A stretch of DNA of 64,000 bases, taken from Xenorhabdus griffiniae (GTDB lineage Bacteria > Pseudomonadota > Gammaproteobacteria > Enterobacterales > Enterobacteriaceae). The stretch is taken from the NCBI RefSeq assembly GCF_015163655.1, contig NZ_JADEUF010000004.1, positions 1 to 64,000 of the forward strand, read 5' to 3'. Shown one piece after another: positions 19,001 through 26,839 of the stretch (positions are counted from its first letter, which is position 1; every line of letters begins with the position of its first letter). Below the pieces are notes generated by a model. It made no database searches. It was given only the letters and a program-made list of their open reading frames with translations, and was not told the DNA's origin. The position numbers and the translations under genes are program-made.

Positions 19001-22000
19001 ATCTGCCGCTATCCGTATCGGCGGCTCTGCCTGAGTATATTCCGCCAAGGTTGTCAGATACCGTTGCTGGGTGAGGAGACACGGGCTTTGGGTATCTTGC
19101 AGAATAAACTGCACCCGCTCCGGCGGGTATTCAGGGGAAATCGGTACATACGCACCACCGGCTTTCAGTACCGCCAGAATACTGATGACCATCTCCAGAC
19201 TGCGGTCAAGATAGAGGGCGATGGGAGTGTCTGCTGACAAAGGGGCATTTTTATGTTGCTGATAATGTTCACGAATAACCCGGGCTAACTGATTGGCCCG
19301 TTGATTTAACTGCCTGTAGGTTAAGGTTTCTCCTTCAAACACCAGTGCCACATTATCTGGCGTCCTTTCTGCCTGTACTTCAAAGCGTTGCTGTAAGGTT
19401 TTATCTTGTGGGTAAGGCGCATCGGTCTGGTTCCAGATGTGCAGTAAGGTATAACGCTCTGCTTCACTGAGAAACAAGATGGCGGTATGAAGCTGGTGTG
19501 GATCACCGGACACAGCATGTAGAATGCGTTCAAACTGATGCAACAAGCGCTGTGCTTGTTTGTCGGTCAGCCAGTCTTCACCATAACTCAATTTAACCGT
19601 AAGACAGTTATTCTGCTCATAGGCCATCAGTGATAATGGATAATCGGTTTTTTCTATGGATTGGCGGAATATCAGGGTGTTTTCAAGAGCGGCCTTATTT
19701 TCGCTTGCCACGGGGATAGGGTAGTTTTCAAAGACAAACAGGCTATGGAATAACCGTTCCCCGTTAGATTGCAAACTGGCAAGTGAGACGGCACTGTGGC
19801 TGTTAAGTGCAGCGATATCTTTCTGTATAGCTTGTAACACGCTAATAACACTGCGGTTATTATCCCACTGCACCATTAATGGTAAGGTATTAATATACAG
19901 GCCGACGCTGGATTCAATACCGTCTACCGGTACATCGCGCCCGGATACGGTGGTGCCAACAATGGTCTGCTCATCTCCAGTGTAACTGTGCAGTAATTTA
20001 TGCCAGGCAAATTGCAAGACCACGTTCAGGGTAATACCTTGTGTCCGGCACATATCTCTAAGCTGCGCATAATCGCTCCCCTGCACAGTGAGTGCCTGTT
20101 CAGCCGGTTTTTCGATGGTTTTTATCTGCGTCAAGTTAACATGACGATTTAATAGGTTTGACAGATCATTAGTTGCCTGGAAATGTGTTTTACGTTCCGC
20201 CCAATACCGCTCAGATTCGGCCAGATGCCCCAGATAATATTGCTGGGTTGCCAGATAAGCTTTCTCCACTACGATCTGAGGCATTTGCCCTTGCACCAGC
20301 ATGTCGTAATACCCGTGCACAGTTTGTAATAAAATCGGACCACTCCAGCCATCAGTAATCGTGTGGTGTTGGGTTATCAGCACCGTTACCAGTTGTTCAT
20401 TCTGTTTAATTAGGGTAAAGCGGATTAAACCAGGCTGACGTAAATTAAAAGGCAGAGTACGGTCATGTTGTTGAATTGTTTCAATTGCCTTGTTTCGTTC
20501 TTCTGCGGGTAAGTGGCTGATATCTTTGCTCTCGAAGTTAGCCGGACTAATACTGGCACCCGTAGTTACAATCTGCAAAATTTCCCCTTCCCAATCAAAT
20601 GCTGTTCTGAGGATGGGGAAGCGCAGTGAAGCCAGAGACCAGGCTTGCTGATAGGCGGCAGGGTTGAGTGCGGTGTGATAATCCAGCAACAATTGCACAC
20701 GATAGGCATCATCTTGTGGTTGAGCCAGATGATGATAAATAAATCCCTGCTGCAAGCTGGTTGCGGGATACAGAGTTTCCATCTGATAGTTTTGTTGCAA
20801 GCGCTTTAAGCGTTCGATTGAAACTGCTTTAAATTCATAATCACTGGGTGTTTTCACACTACCTAATTGGGCCTGTTTTTGGCCGGCGGCGATGACACTA
20901 TTGAGTGCTTGCTCAAAGGCTGTGATAAATATGTGTGTTTGGGTTGACGGTAAACGAGACAATACACTGAATTGCAGCTTTCCTGCCTGAACTGCGCCAT
21001 TGATATCTAGCAGTAAATGGCTTATGTTCTCGCTGGCAATCATTGAACCACACTCTTCATTGGTCAGCGCCCAATCCTGATGGTTCTCACCGCCCAATTG
21101 ACCAAGGTAGTTAAAACTGATGGCTGGTAAATCCTCTGACAAGTATCCAACCTGACGTAGCGCCCCATAACCGATACCTTTGTTTGGCACGGCACGCAGC
21201 ATCTCTTTCGTGTGAATAATCGTCTCAGCGATATTGTCCTGCGTTACCAGACGAACAGGATAGGTGGTTGTAAACCAGCCCACAGTTTCGGAGATATCCA
21301 CAGCACTGTCGATGGCTTCCCGCCCATGCCCCTCAAGAGTAATGAAGTTCACCGCACGGGAGAACGTTGTCTGCAATGCCAGAGTGAGAGCACTAAGCAG
21401 CAAGTCGTTAATTTCCGTGTGATAACCTAGATTAGCCTCATGTAGCAGAGTATTTGTCAGTTCAGTTGATAAACTCAATTGATGCGTGTTGAGTTCTCCC
21501 ATCAGCGGGTAAGTTTTTTCACCTGCCATGACTCCCTGCCAGTAGGGCACTTCATCTTGATGCTGTATGGCATAGTGATAGACAGCAGCAACCCATTGCC
21601 GGTAACTGCTGGTTTTCGCTGGCAGCGCTGTTCCCTGTAGCAGCAGGCGTATATCTTCCACAATAATCCGCCAGGACACGACATCAATAATCAAGTGATG
21701 AAATGCGAAGAATAAGCGGGCGCTGCCATCGGTATATCCGGTCAGATGAGCGGCTTGCCACAAAGGGCCAGTGCGATAATTAAAGCCACTTTGCCATTGT
21801 GTCAGCTGTTGATGATTTAATTCATTGAAATCACAATGCTGTAATGTGGGTAACCAGGGGGGTATTTCTGCGGAGTAGCACTGACGATAACCCTGTTCAG
21901 TTTTAACAAAATGGACGCGTAACATATCATGTCGCTCAGTCAGTGCGATCAGCGCCTGTTCAATCGCCGCGTGACTGATATTGCCTGGCAGCTGGATCAT

Positions 22001-25000
22001 AAATGCCTGATTCCAATGGTGCGGGCATGTCAGGTTCAGGTTGAAGAAATCTTGCTGGATAGGCAATAAACCAAATTCCCCATGTAATAATCCCTGTTCA
22101 GCCACTACAGATACATGGGATGAAGTTTGTGTCAGCAATTGCGCCAACCGCGCTACCGTTGGTGCTTCAAAAATCGCTTTGGCTTGCAGGGAGAAACCGA
22201 TTTGCCGCAGTTTGGAGACTAACTGGATGCTGACAATCGAGTCGCCACCGATACGGAAGAAATTATCCTCAATACCGATCCGTTCTAATCCTAAAACGTC
22301 TTGCCAGAGCATACACAATTGGGTTTCCAACTCAGTGCGTGGCGCTATATAACGATCCCGATCTTCCCATACCGGTGCTGGCAAAGCATGGCGGTCGAGT
22401 TTGCCGTTGATAGTCAAGGGGATGGCATCAATGCGGGTAAAACTGGCGGGTATCATATACTCCGGCAGGTGGGTTAAAAGATGCGCTATCAAAGTGTTAT
22501 TGGTCAAGGCTTCGTCTGTGACCAGATAAGCCGCCAGTGCTTTATGGCCTGCATGATTTCGGTCGATCACCACTGCCTGTTTCACTTGCGGATGAGAGGA
22601 TAAAGTAGTTTCGATTTCACCCAGTTCAATGCGGTAACCACGAATTTTGACCTGAAAATCATGGCGTCCCAGATATTCCAGGTTACCGTCTGGCAGCCAG
22701 CGTACCCGATCACCGGTTTTGTACAAACGAGTATAACCACGGGCGTTATCTTCATCTGTGGCAAACGGATTTTCCACAAAATGCTCGGCAGTCAGATCTG
22801 GACGATTACGATATCCCCGCGCCAGCCCTGCACCGCCGATATACAACTCTCCAGGGGCGCCAATGGGAGACAGTTTTCCATGATGGTTAAGGACATACAG
22901 GCGGGTGTTGTTATGAGCCTTGCCAATCGGAATAATGCCACCAATCTCATTGGTTACCTCAAAGTGAGTGACATCATTTGTCGTTTCTGTGGGGCCATAG
23001 AGGTTAATTAAAGTGCTTGAATGACTATTTATAAATCTAAACGCGTTGACATGGGACATCGTCAGCGTTTCCCCGCCACACAGAACGTAACGGATAGTGC
23101 GGGGTAATTGCTGTCCTAAGTCCCGTACTGTCTGGCAGAAAGCGCCTAACATGGACGGGACGAATTGCACCACCGTTACGCCAGTTTTCTCTATCAGCTG
23201 ATATAAGTCCTCCGGCTGTTTATGGGTATCCGGTGAGGGCAGTACGATAGTGCCACCAAAACAGTTAGCTGCAATTAACTCCCAGACTGAAGCGTCAAAG
23301 GTATAAGGGATTTGTTGCAGGACCTTATCCGAGGCACTTAGTGGGTATTGGGATTGCATCCAACATAAATGATTGATGACGTTTCGGTGGGTCAACTCAA
23401 CGCCTTTCGGCTGTCCGGTTGTCCCGGAGGTGTAGATAATGTAGGCCAAATCAGAACTTTTGTTCACTGGCACTAAATTTTCTACTGACTGGCCTTGGGT
23501 GACTGTTCGGTCATCTGCGGCTATCAGCGTCGGCTGAATTGGCAACGCGTAAGTATGCTGCTCTAGTGTTGTCAGATAGCGTTGTTGGGTGAGTACACAT
23601 GGGCTTCCGGTATCTTCCAAAATAAACTGGACTCGCTCCGGTGGATATTCAGGGGAGATCGGTACATAAGCGCCACCGGCTTTCAGTACCGCCAGAATAC
23701 TGACTACCATCTCCAGACTGCGATCGAGGTAGAGAGCGATGGGGGTATCTGCTTGCATCGGTGTATTGCATTGCCGCTGAATGACAACGGCGAGCTGGTT
23801 TGCCTGTTCGTTGAGCTGACGGTAGGTCAGAGTTCTCTCTTCAAACACCAGCGCCACGTTATTCGGTGTTCTTGCTGCCTGTGCCTCAAACAGTTGCTGT
23901 AGGATCTTATCCTGCGGGTAAGATGCATCAGTTTGATTCCAACTGTGCAGCAGGGTATGACGCTCCTGTTCTAATAAAATAGGTAATTCATGGACGAATA
24001 AAGAAGGCGTGTTAAGCAAAGCAATCAATACATTCTGCAGTCGCACAAGTAGTTGTTTTACATCTTGATCACTAAAATATTCCTGTAAATAATCTATCGC
24101 TATTGTTAGCTCCTGATCATATCCAAAGTCTTGCAAGCGAAAAACGATAGGGTCAGTGTTAAACCCGCCATCTACAATATAATGCTGCGCTTGGTTGATT
24201 TCAGATGCTGATGCTGAAAGCCTTTCATAGAAGATAAATATATTCGGTAAAGCAATGCCCTGGTTATTAGCCATGCGAATCAAGTGAGAGCGAGGAAATT
24301 GGCTGTGGTGGTAGCTCTCTTTTAGCGCTAGTTCGATTAGCTTAATCTGTTCGGTGACACGGATTGTGTGAGAAACATGGCAATGTACCGGATAAATATT
24401 GGTTTGCATCCCTACGACATATTTCTCTGATTTTGTCCTTCTGCCATGAGTAATGGTATTAAATGTTAATTCCTGTTGCCCTGTCAGTTCTGACATCATC
24501 ATAATGACTAAGCTCGAAAAGACAGCAAGAAAGTTCGTTTTATTTTTTTCGCAAAAGGCAAGCAAATCAGCTTTAATTGAAAGCGGTAATGCCAACGTAT
24601 CATTACGAGAACCCTTATTTTGATAACAAGGGGTTAATTGATGTATATCGTTTTTTGTTAAAAAATCGCCCCAGTATTTTTTGTCTTTTTCGTAACAAGA
24701 GGAAGTCAGATATTCTTCTGCTTTTTCTATCGTATCTAAATATTGTGGAATTTCTGTTAACCAGGTGGTTGAAGTTTTATTTTTCAGACATGCATATAAC
24801 TTATGAGCATATTCATGGAACCGAAATAAACCAACCCCATCCATCATAATATGATGGAACTTAGTGAAGAAGTAATATTTCTCGTTGGTAATACGAAGCA
24901 ATGCGGCCTGATATAAGGACTCGTTTGGAAAGTTAATGGGGATATTTATCTGTTGCTGCATCCAAAGTTTTGCTTTTTTTTCAGGATCAGGTTGCATTGT

Positions 25001-25288
25001 AAAATCATGGAATATGACTAATTCAGTCTCACTCTGATTCTGAACATATTGGGTTGCTTCATTATCTGAATTAATGGATATGCGTAACCTCAGCGTATCA
25101 ATATGTTGATATAGCAATCGCCAGGCTTGTTGCAGGATGGCTATATCAACTTCACCTTCCATCAAGGTATACCAACCCAGGTTATGTAATGGGCTGTTTT
25201 CGTGAAAAGTTTGCTCATAAAACACATCCTCTTGAGCAGGATGAAGGTGATATAAGTTCGAATTCAACGAACCTTCAAGTGTTCTCAT
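13097..25288 (-). CDS. NRPS, modules 1-3: C-A-T-E-C-A-T-C-A-T-E
   Basis: This is the first protein (about 4063 aa) of the same assembly line. Module 1: a C domain at the protein's N-terminus (1-440, HHIMMDG near 145), A1 (445-970), T (GGDS near 1018), E (1060-1480, HHLIIDVVSW). Module 2: C (1505-1940, HHTITDG), A2 (1950-2460), T (GGNS near 2500). Module 3: C (2560-2990, HHIAIDG), A3 (3000-3500), T (GGDS near 3550), E (3605 to near the end, HHLIIDAVSW near 3740). Hand-read codes: A1 DAWQLGLNDK, close to the Gln code DAWQFGLIDK; A2 and A3 DASTVAAVCK (aromatic). A condensation domain before the first A domain suggests an acylated N-terminus (starter C), but the acyl donor is unknown. The protein ends shortly after E3 in a short tail (NSPLYPEKKTILDV) that may dock onto the next protein. 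I prefer ATG at 25288; an in-frame TTG at 25294 is possible. No clear ribosome binding site precedes either. Confidence 0.92.
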   Translation of the reverse strand: MRTLEGSLNSNLYHLHPAQEDVFYEQTFHENSPLHNLGWYTLMEGEVDIAILQQAWRLLYQHIDTLRLRISINSDNEATQYVQNQSETELVIFHDFTMQPDPEKKAKLWMQQQINIPINFPNESLYQAALLRITNEKYYFFTKFHHIMMDGVGLFRFHEYAHKLYACLKNKTSTTWLTEIPQYLDTIEKAEEYLTSSCYEKDKKYWGDFLTKNDIHQLTPCYQNKGSRNDTLALPLSIKADLLAFCEKNKTNFLAVFSSLVIMMMSELTGQQELTFNTITHGRRTKSEKYVVGMQTNIYPVHCHVSHTIRVTEQIKLIELALKESYHHSQFPRSHLIRMANNQGIALPNIFIFYERLSASASEINQAQHYIVDGGFNTDPIVFRLQDFGYDQELTIAIDYLQEYFSDQDVKQLLVRLQNVLIALLNTPSLFVHELPILLEQERHTLLHSWNQTDASYPQDKILQQLFEAQAARTPNNVALVFEERTLTYRQLNEQANQLAVVIQRQCNTPMQADTPIALYLDRSLEMVVSILAVLKAGGAYVPISPEYPPERVQFILEDTGSPCVLTQQRYLTTLEQHTYALPIQPTLIAADDRTVTQGQSVENLVPVNKSSDLAYIIYTSGTTGQPKGVELTHRNVINHLCWMQSQYPLSASDKVLQQIPYTFDASVWELIAANCFGGTIVLPSPDTHKQPEDLYQLIEKTGVTVVQFVPSMLGAFCQTVRDLGQQLPRTIRYVLCGGETLTMSHVNAFRFINSHSSTLINLYGPTETTNDVTHFEVTNEIGGIIPIGKAHNNTRLYVLNHHGKLSPIGAPGELYIGGAGLARGYRNRPDLTAEHFVENPFATDEDNARGYTRLYKTGDRVRWLPDGNLEYLGRHDFQVKIRGYRIELGEIETTLSSHPQVKQAVVIDRNHAGHKALAAYLVTDEALTNNTLIAHLLTHLPEYMIPASFTRIDAIPLTINGKLDRHALPAPVWEDRDRYIAPRTELETQLCMLWQDVLGLERIGIEDNFFRIGGDSIVSIQLVSKLRQIGFSLQAKAIFEAPTVARLAQLLTQTSSHVSVVAEQGLLHGEFGLLPIQQDFFNLNLTCPHHWNQAFMIQLPGNISHAAIEQALIALTERHDMLRVHFVKTEQGYRQCYSAEIPPWLPTLQHCDFNELNHQQLTQWQSGFNYRTGPLWQAAHLTGYTDGSARLFFAFHHLIIDVVSWRIIVEDIRLLLQGTALPAKTSSYRQWVAAVYHYAIQHQDEVPYWQGVMAGEKTYPLMGELNTHQLSLSTELTNTLLHEANLGYHTEINDLLLSALTLALQTTFSRAVNFITLEGHGREAIDSAVDISETVGWFTTTYPVRLVTQDNIAETIIHTKEMLRAVPNKGIGYGALRQVGYLSEDLPAISFNYLGQLGGENHQDWALTNEECGSMIASENISHLLLDINGAVQAGKLQFSVLSRLPSTQTHIFITAFEQALNSVIAAGQKQAQLGSVKTPSDYEFKAVSIERLKRLQQNYQMETLYPATSLQQGFIYHHLAQPQDDAYRVQLLLDYHTALNPAAYQQAWSLASLRFPILRTAFDWEGEILQIVTTGASISPANFESKDISHLPAEERNKAIETIQQHDRTLPFNLRQPGLIRFTLIKQNEQLVTVLITQHHTITDGWSGPILLQTVHGYYDMLVQGQMPQIVVEKAYLATQQYYLGHLAESERYWAERKTHFQATNDLSNLLNRHVNLTQIKTIEKPAEQALTVQGSDYAQLRDMCRTQGITLNVVLQFAWHKLLHSYTGDEQTIVGTTVSGRDVPVDGIESSVGLYINTLPLMVQWDNNRSVISVLQAIQKDIAALNSHSAVSLASLQSNGERLFHSLFVFENYPIPVASENKAALENTLIFRQSIEKTDYPLSLMAYEQNNCLTVKLSYGEDWLTDKQAQRLLHQFERILHAVSGDPHQLHTAILFLSEAERYTLLHIWNQTDAPYPQDKTLQQRFEVQAERTPDNVALVFEGETLTYRQLNQRANQLARVIREHYQQHKNAPLSADTPIALYLDRSLEMVISILAVLKAGGAYVPISPEYPPERVQFILQDTQSPCLLTQQRYLTTLAEYTQAEPPIRIAADDRTITINQPVENLAIVNNPTDLAYIIYTSGTTGQPKGVMIEHKNVAHMVAAQAALFDITKRKKALMFAAYVFDASVSELFVSLLHGLTVYLCSETERNAPAVAQLIQREGVELATLPPAMLKVLIGTELPTLQLLVTAGEAPSLDFLDYFSHHSDVLNAYGPTEVTVCASGKHYQSGAIARNIGKAINNVRLYVLDSHNNLSPIGATGELYIGGAGLARGYLNRPELTAERFVENPFASEADKTRGYTRLYKTGDLVRWLPNGELEYLGRNDFQVKIRGYRIELGEIETALASHPQVKQAVMTDHKHQGNQVLVAYLVTDGGLSNDTLIKYLSSRLPDYMLPASFTRIESIPLTLNGKLDRHALPAPVWGNRDSYLAPRNALETQLCAIWQEVLGLERIGIEDNFFRIGGNSLTAIKLTAAIHHTLGLAVSLTQLFEHKTIASLTNQMGQPANTVIPHRELAHYPLSFAQERMLFIEQFEQGTDAYHIPCLVQLDNVACLPVLETAINRLAQRHAVIRTVYPHHDDGQNYQQILDRPLVIRSVAPCDDIDTLLDTVRTEIATPFDLTTEPGLRLCHYALADKHYFLMLWHHIAIDGWAIDIFMRELAEIYPALLAGRDSRLPVLDITYGDYAAWQREYLQGDVRERQLAYWRQTLAHYETLTLPTDSPRPAQVSYQGRDFNFTLDTALSDQLRMLAKEQETTLYTVLLGGFYVTLAKLSGQNDIVLGTPTDNRHHAQTQTLIGMFVNSLVLRAQLVLTDNVATLIQQIHQLLADAKAHQDMPFEQLLDALAIERDPARHPIFQVMFGLHRFGEHRPDEARLPFQPVTLDESLYSPAKFDLSLFLSEGQPAITGNLNYAVSLFNDTTMARLAAIYQRVLAAFVTDPQQSLAGIDILSASERHTLLHTWNQTDAPYPQEKTLQQLFEVQAEKTPDNVALVFEGETLTYRQLNQRANQLTRVIREHCQQHKNAPIALYLDRSLEMVISILAVLKAGGAYVPISPAYPPERVQFILQDTQSPCVLTQQRYLTTLAEYTQARAAPPIRIAADDQTITRDQSVENLASVNNPADLAYIIYTSGTTGQPKGVMIEHKNVAHLVAAQAALFDITKHKKALMFAAYVFDASVSELFVSLLHGLTVYLCSETERNAPAIAQLIQREGIELATLPPAILKVLIGTELPSLQLLVTAGETPSLDFLDYFSHHCEVLNAYGPTEVTVCASGKHYQSGEIANNIGKSINNVRLYVLDSHNNLSPIGVSGELYIGGAGLARGYLNRPELTAERFVENPFASEADKTRGYTRLYKTGDLARWRPNGELEYLGRNDFQVKIRGYRIELGEIETALATHPQVKQAVVTDYKHQGNQVLVAYLVTDGMLPDDTLVRYLSTRLPDYMLPANFTRIESVPLTLNGKLDRRTLPTPVWGNSDNYIAPRNALETQLCAIWQEVLGLERIGIEDNFFRIGGDSIVSIQLVSKLRQAGFYLQVKSIFEAPTVARLAQLPTLISHTVKASAEQGLLSGEFDLLPIQQSFFDLNLPNPHHWNQAFMIRLPGNISHTAIEQALIALTERHDILRVHFIYTENGYRQCYSPEMPPWLSALQHCNISELTETELHQQLTQWQSGFDYSNGPLWQSAHLTGYTDGSARLFFAFHHLIIDAVSWRIITEDMRLLLQGMTLPPKTSSYRQWVAAVHHYAQQHQDEVSYWQQVITGNGIHPALGTTTYHQLDISAEMTDILLHEANAGYSTEINDLLLSALTLALQETFSRTVNHIVLEGHGREAIDNTLDLAETVGWFTTQYPVRLEMQTTIAETIIHIKEMLRAVPNKGIGYGALRQAGYLSGDLPAISFNYLGQLGGGCHQDWSLSSDNCGAVIASGDHNALLLNINGAVQTGKLQFSVDSRLPHAQTAVFITAFEQALNNVISESQKQAHAGGIKTPSDYGIKGVSIEQLNQLTHRFDYVDNENSPLYPEKKTILDV
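14722..17800 (-). repeat. 3.1-kb duplicated NRPS segment, copy in modules 2-3
   Basis: Direct-repeat partner of 2362-5458. It covers the end of T2, C3 and A3. Near 16085 it lacks 18 bases present in the other copy (around 3726-3752). There two ATGGGGG heptamers 18 bases apart have collapsed into one, removing six residues of the A domain without breaking the frame. Confidence 0.85.
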
Positions 25289-25325
25289 AGTCAATTATAC
25301 GAATGCATTCCGTTTACAAGTTATT
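25286..25325 (-). promoter_or_regulatory. Possible -10 element directly upstream of the NRPS start
   Basis: On the minus strand a perfect TATAAT (25299 to 25294) is followed by only five bases before the ATG at 25288, so a transcript starting at the usual distance would be leaderless. The hexamer 17 bases upstream (AACTTG) is a poor -35. No Shine-Dalgarno is visible. The hexamer could equally be chance in AT-rich DNA, with the true promoter further upstream. Confidence 0.3.
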
Positions 25326-25829
25326 TGTCATTCATGATACAAATGAGTAGATTTCAGTGTTTGCCTAACCTTAATTTATTTATGTTTTGGCATTAACATA
25401 ATTTATTACGTTATATCTGATGTTTTATGGTTTTTAACATCAGGTTATTATTTTATTTAATAAGTGTTGGCATGAGCTATCATGGTATCACTGCAACTAA
25501 TCTCGCAATCTTTCAGCATTCTCCTTCATTTAAAATAGCTAATATTGTTTGTCCAAGGGTTTAAATTTTATTTTTTTGTCTATTTCAGTGTATATCTTCG
25601 ACACTTATCCTGTTTCGCGCAGTTTGTTTTTATTTTCGAGAATAGTCATTATTTCCATCCATTATTCCATGATCATGATTTTATAGTCATAGTTCTTCAG
25701 GTTTCAATAGTGATAGTCATTTGTATTGAAGTCTATAATATTTTTATTTGTTATGGTTATATTTTTTAATTGCTTATGAATATAATGTTAGCTAAATAGG
25801 TTTTCATAATACTGAGAGTATCAGATGTT

Positions 25830-25872
25830 GGAGTTCCTTACCCCGCGCGGAGCGCGGGGTAAGGAATACTCC
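25830..25872. repeat. GC-rich perfect palindrome
   Basis: The core stem is TTCCTTACCCCGCGC with its exact complement around a 3-base loop (25834-25866), flanked by GGAGT/ACTCC. It stands out sharply in AT-rich surroundings. It lacks a T run, so it is not a classical terminator. It is probably a mobile palindromic repeat or a transcript-stabilising hairpin, and it has different arms from the TATACCAAT family. Confidence 0.6.
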
Positions 25873-25939
25873 TATCATTTTGAAACGCTATTTAATTTAG
25901 TTTCTTTATGGTTACCTGTTGGTATTTAAATTGTTGTTA

Positions 25940-26044
25940 TATACGCATTAAACTTCAAGTCGCAATTTACAACACGATATGAAGCCTGATTTCTCCCTAC
26001 GAAGTAGGGAGAAATCACACGCATCTTGAAGTTAGATTGGTATA
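25940..26044. repeat. TATACCAAT inverted-repeat element (MITE-like), copy 1
   Basis: About 105 bases. The right arm read inward, TATACCAATCTAACTTCAAG, matches the left arm (TATACGCATTAAACTTCAAG) imperfectly. The centre holds a perfect hairpin, GATTTCTCCCTAC paired across GAAGTAGGGAGAAATC (25988-26016). The copy at 26703-26807 has the same arms but a different central hairpin. There is no coding capacity. Confidence 0.75.
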
Positions 26045-26367
26045 GTGTTTTTATCGCAAAAAAATAATTCCCTGTTCTTTTCTATATTGAAATAAATAAT
26101 TTCTTTAGGTCATTTTCAGGATAAATTATTTGAGATGGTTTTTATAGGTAAAATAATATTGATGCCTGTGGATAGATTAACGAGGTAATCATTTTTATTT
26201 TATTGAGTCATTTCCTGCCAAATTTATATTTTATTTTTTCTTTATCGTTCTTTTTTTATCAAGAAAAAACACCTCATTTCGTTAAGGTATTCTGTTTTAA
26301 GTTATGGTAGATTAAGCGGTTTTTTTTTGAATCTGGTCTGTCGTATAACGTTGGCTTGGTGAGCAAG

Positions 26368-26700
26368 ATGAATGTATGGGTTTATTTGTTTATCGCAATT
26401 TTGTCTGAAGTGATAGCGACAACAATGTTAAAAATGGCCGATGGTTTCACTCGCTTAGTGCCGTCTGTTGTTGTGGTGATGGGATATTGCTTATCATTTT
26501 GGGCGTTATCACAAGTTGTCAAGGTGATGCCTTTGGGGATTGCTTATGCTGTATGGTCTTGCCTTGGTATAGTTTTAGTTTCTATCGCGGGCATATTTTT
26601 ATACCAACAAAAATTGGATCTACCGGCAATTATCGGTATTCTTCTTATTATTGTCGGTGTTTTAATAATCAATTTGTTTTCTAAAAGCACAGGGCATTGA
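26368..26700 (+). CDS. EmrE-like small multidrug resistance (SMR) transporter
   Basis: This 110-residue inner-membrane protein has four predicted transmembrane helices and matches EmrE along its whole length. Landmarks are MNVWVYLFIAILSEVIATT with the proton/drug-binding glutamate (Glu14 of EmrE), GFTRL..PS, the AYAVWS helix-3 motif and the ending DLPAIIG..L...GVLIINL. Family members work as antiparallel dimers exchanging protons for lipophilic cations. I chose the ATG at 26368 because it reproduces the EmrE N-terminus and length; an in-frame TTG at 26356 would only add four residues. It stands alone on the plus strand, divergent from the NRPS operon. A role in exporting or tolerating a local product is possible but not shown. 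Confidence 0.93.
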   Translation: MNVWVYLFIAILSEVIATTMLKMADGFTRLVPSVVVVMGYCLSFWALSQVVKVMPLGIAYAVWSCLGIVLVSIAGIFLYQQKLDLPAIIGILLIIVGVLIINLFSKSTGH

Positions 26701-26702
26701 GC

Positions 26703-26807
26703 TATACCAATCTAACTTCAAGTTGCCGCTGGCAAATCAATGTGATTGTTTATATCTCCCCGCTCCGCGGGGAGATATAAGACGCATCTTGAAAGGAAAT
26801 TGGTATA
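26703..26807. repeat. TATACCAAT inverted-repeat element (MITE-like), copy 2
   Basis: A 105-base element begins 3 bases past the SMR stop codon. The left arm is TATACCAATCTAACTTCAAG and the right arm reads TATACCAATTTCCTTTCAAG when complemented. The centre is a 13-bp perfect stem TATATCTCCCCGC around TCC (26751-26779). Transcribed, this would fold into a long hairpin at the end of the SMR mRNA and might protect or terminate it. Confidence 0.8.
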
Positions 26808-26839
26808 TACCCTCATCAGATAAGTAAACGGGAGAAAAT

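Larger units (their letters stand above)
25295..26355. other. AT-rich intergenic region between NRPS operon and SMR gene
   Basis: About 1.06 kb without a convincing gene. It separates the divergent NRPS operon (minus) from the SMR gene (plus) and must hold both promoters. It is strongly AT-rich with many T runs, and it contains a GC-rich perfect hairpin (25830-25872) and a TATACCAAT-type repeat (25940-26044). The short plus-strand open frame at 25545-25769 is low-complexity and F/V/I-rich, with no recognisable features, so I do not call it. The unusually long leader region could hold regulator sites for the NRPS, but I see no defined operator. Confidence 0.6.

Noticed and set aside
1367-25288. 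Assignment of the NRPS to szentiamide because its D-L-D-D-L-L pattern is the same
   Set aside because: Szentiamide (from memory) needs Thr and Val modules; here A2 and A4 have aromatic codes and A1 is Gln-like, so only the stereochemical pattern agrees.
25545-25769. 74-codon hydrophobic open frame in the AT-rich gap
   Set aside because: It arises from T-rich DNA, has no good ribosome binding site and resembles no family I know.
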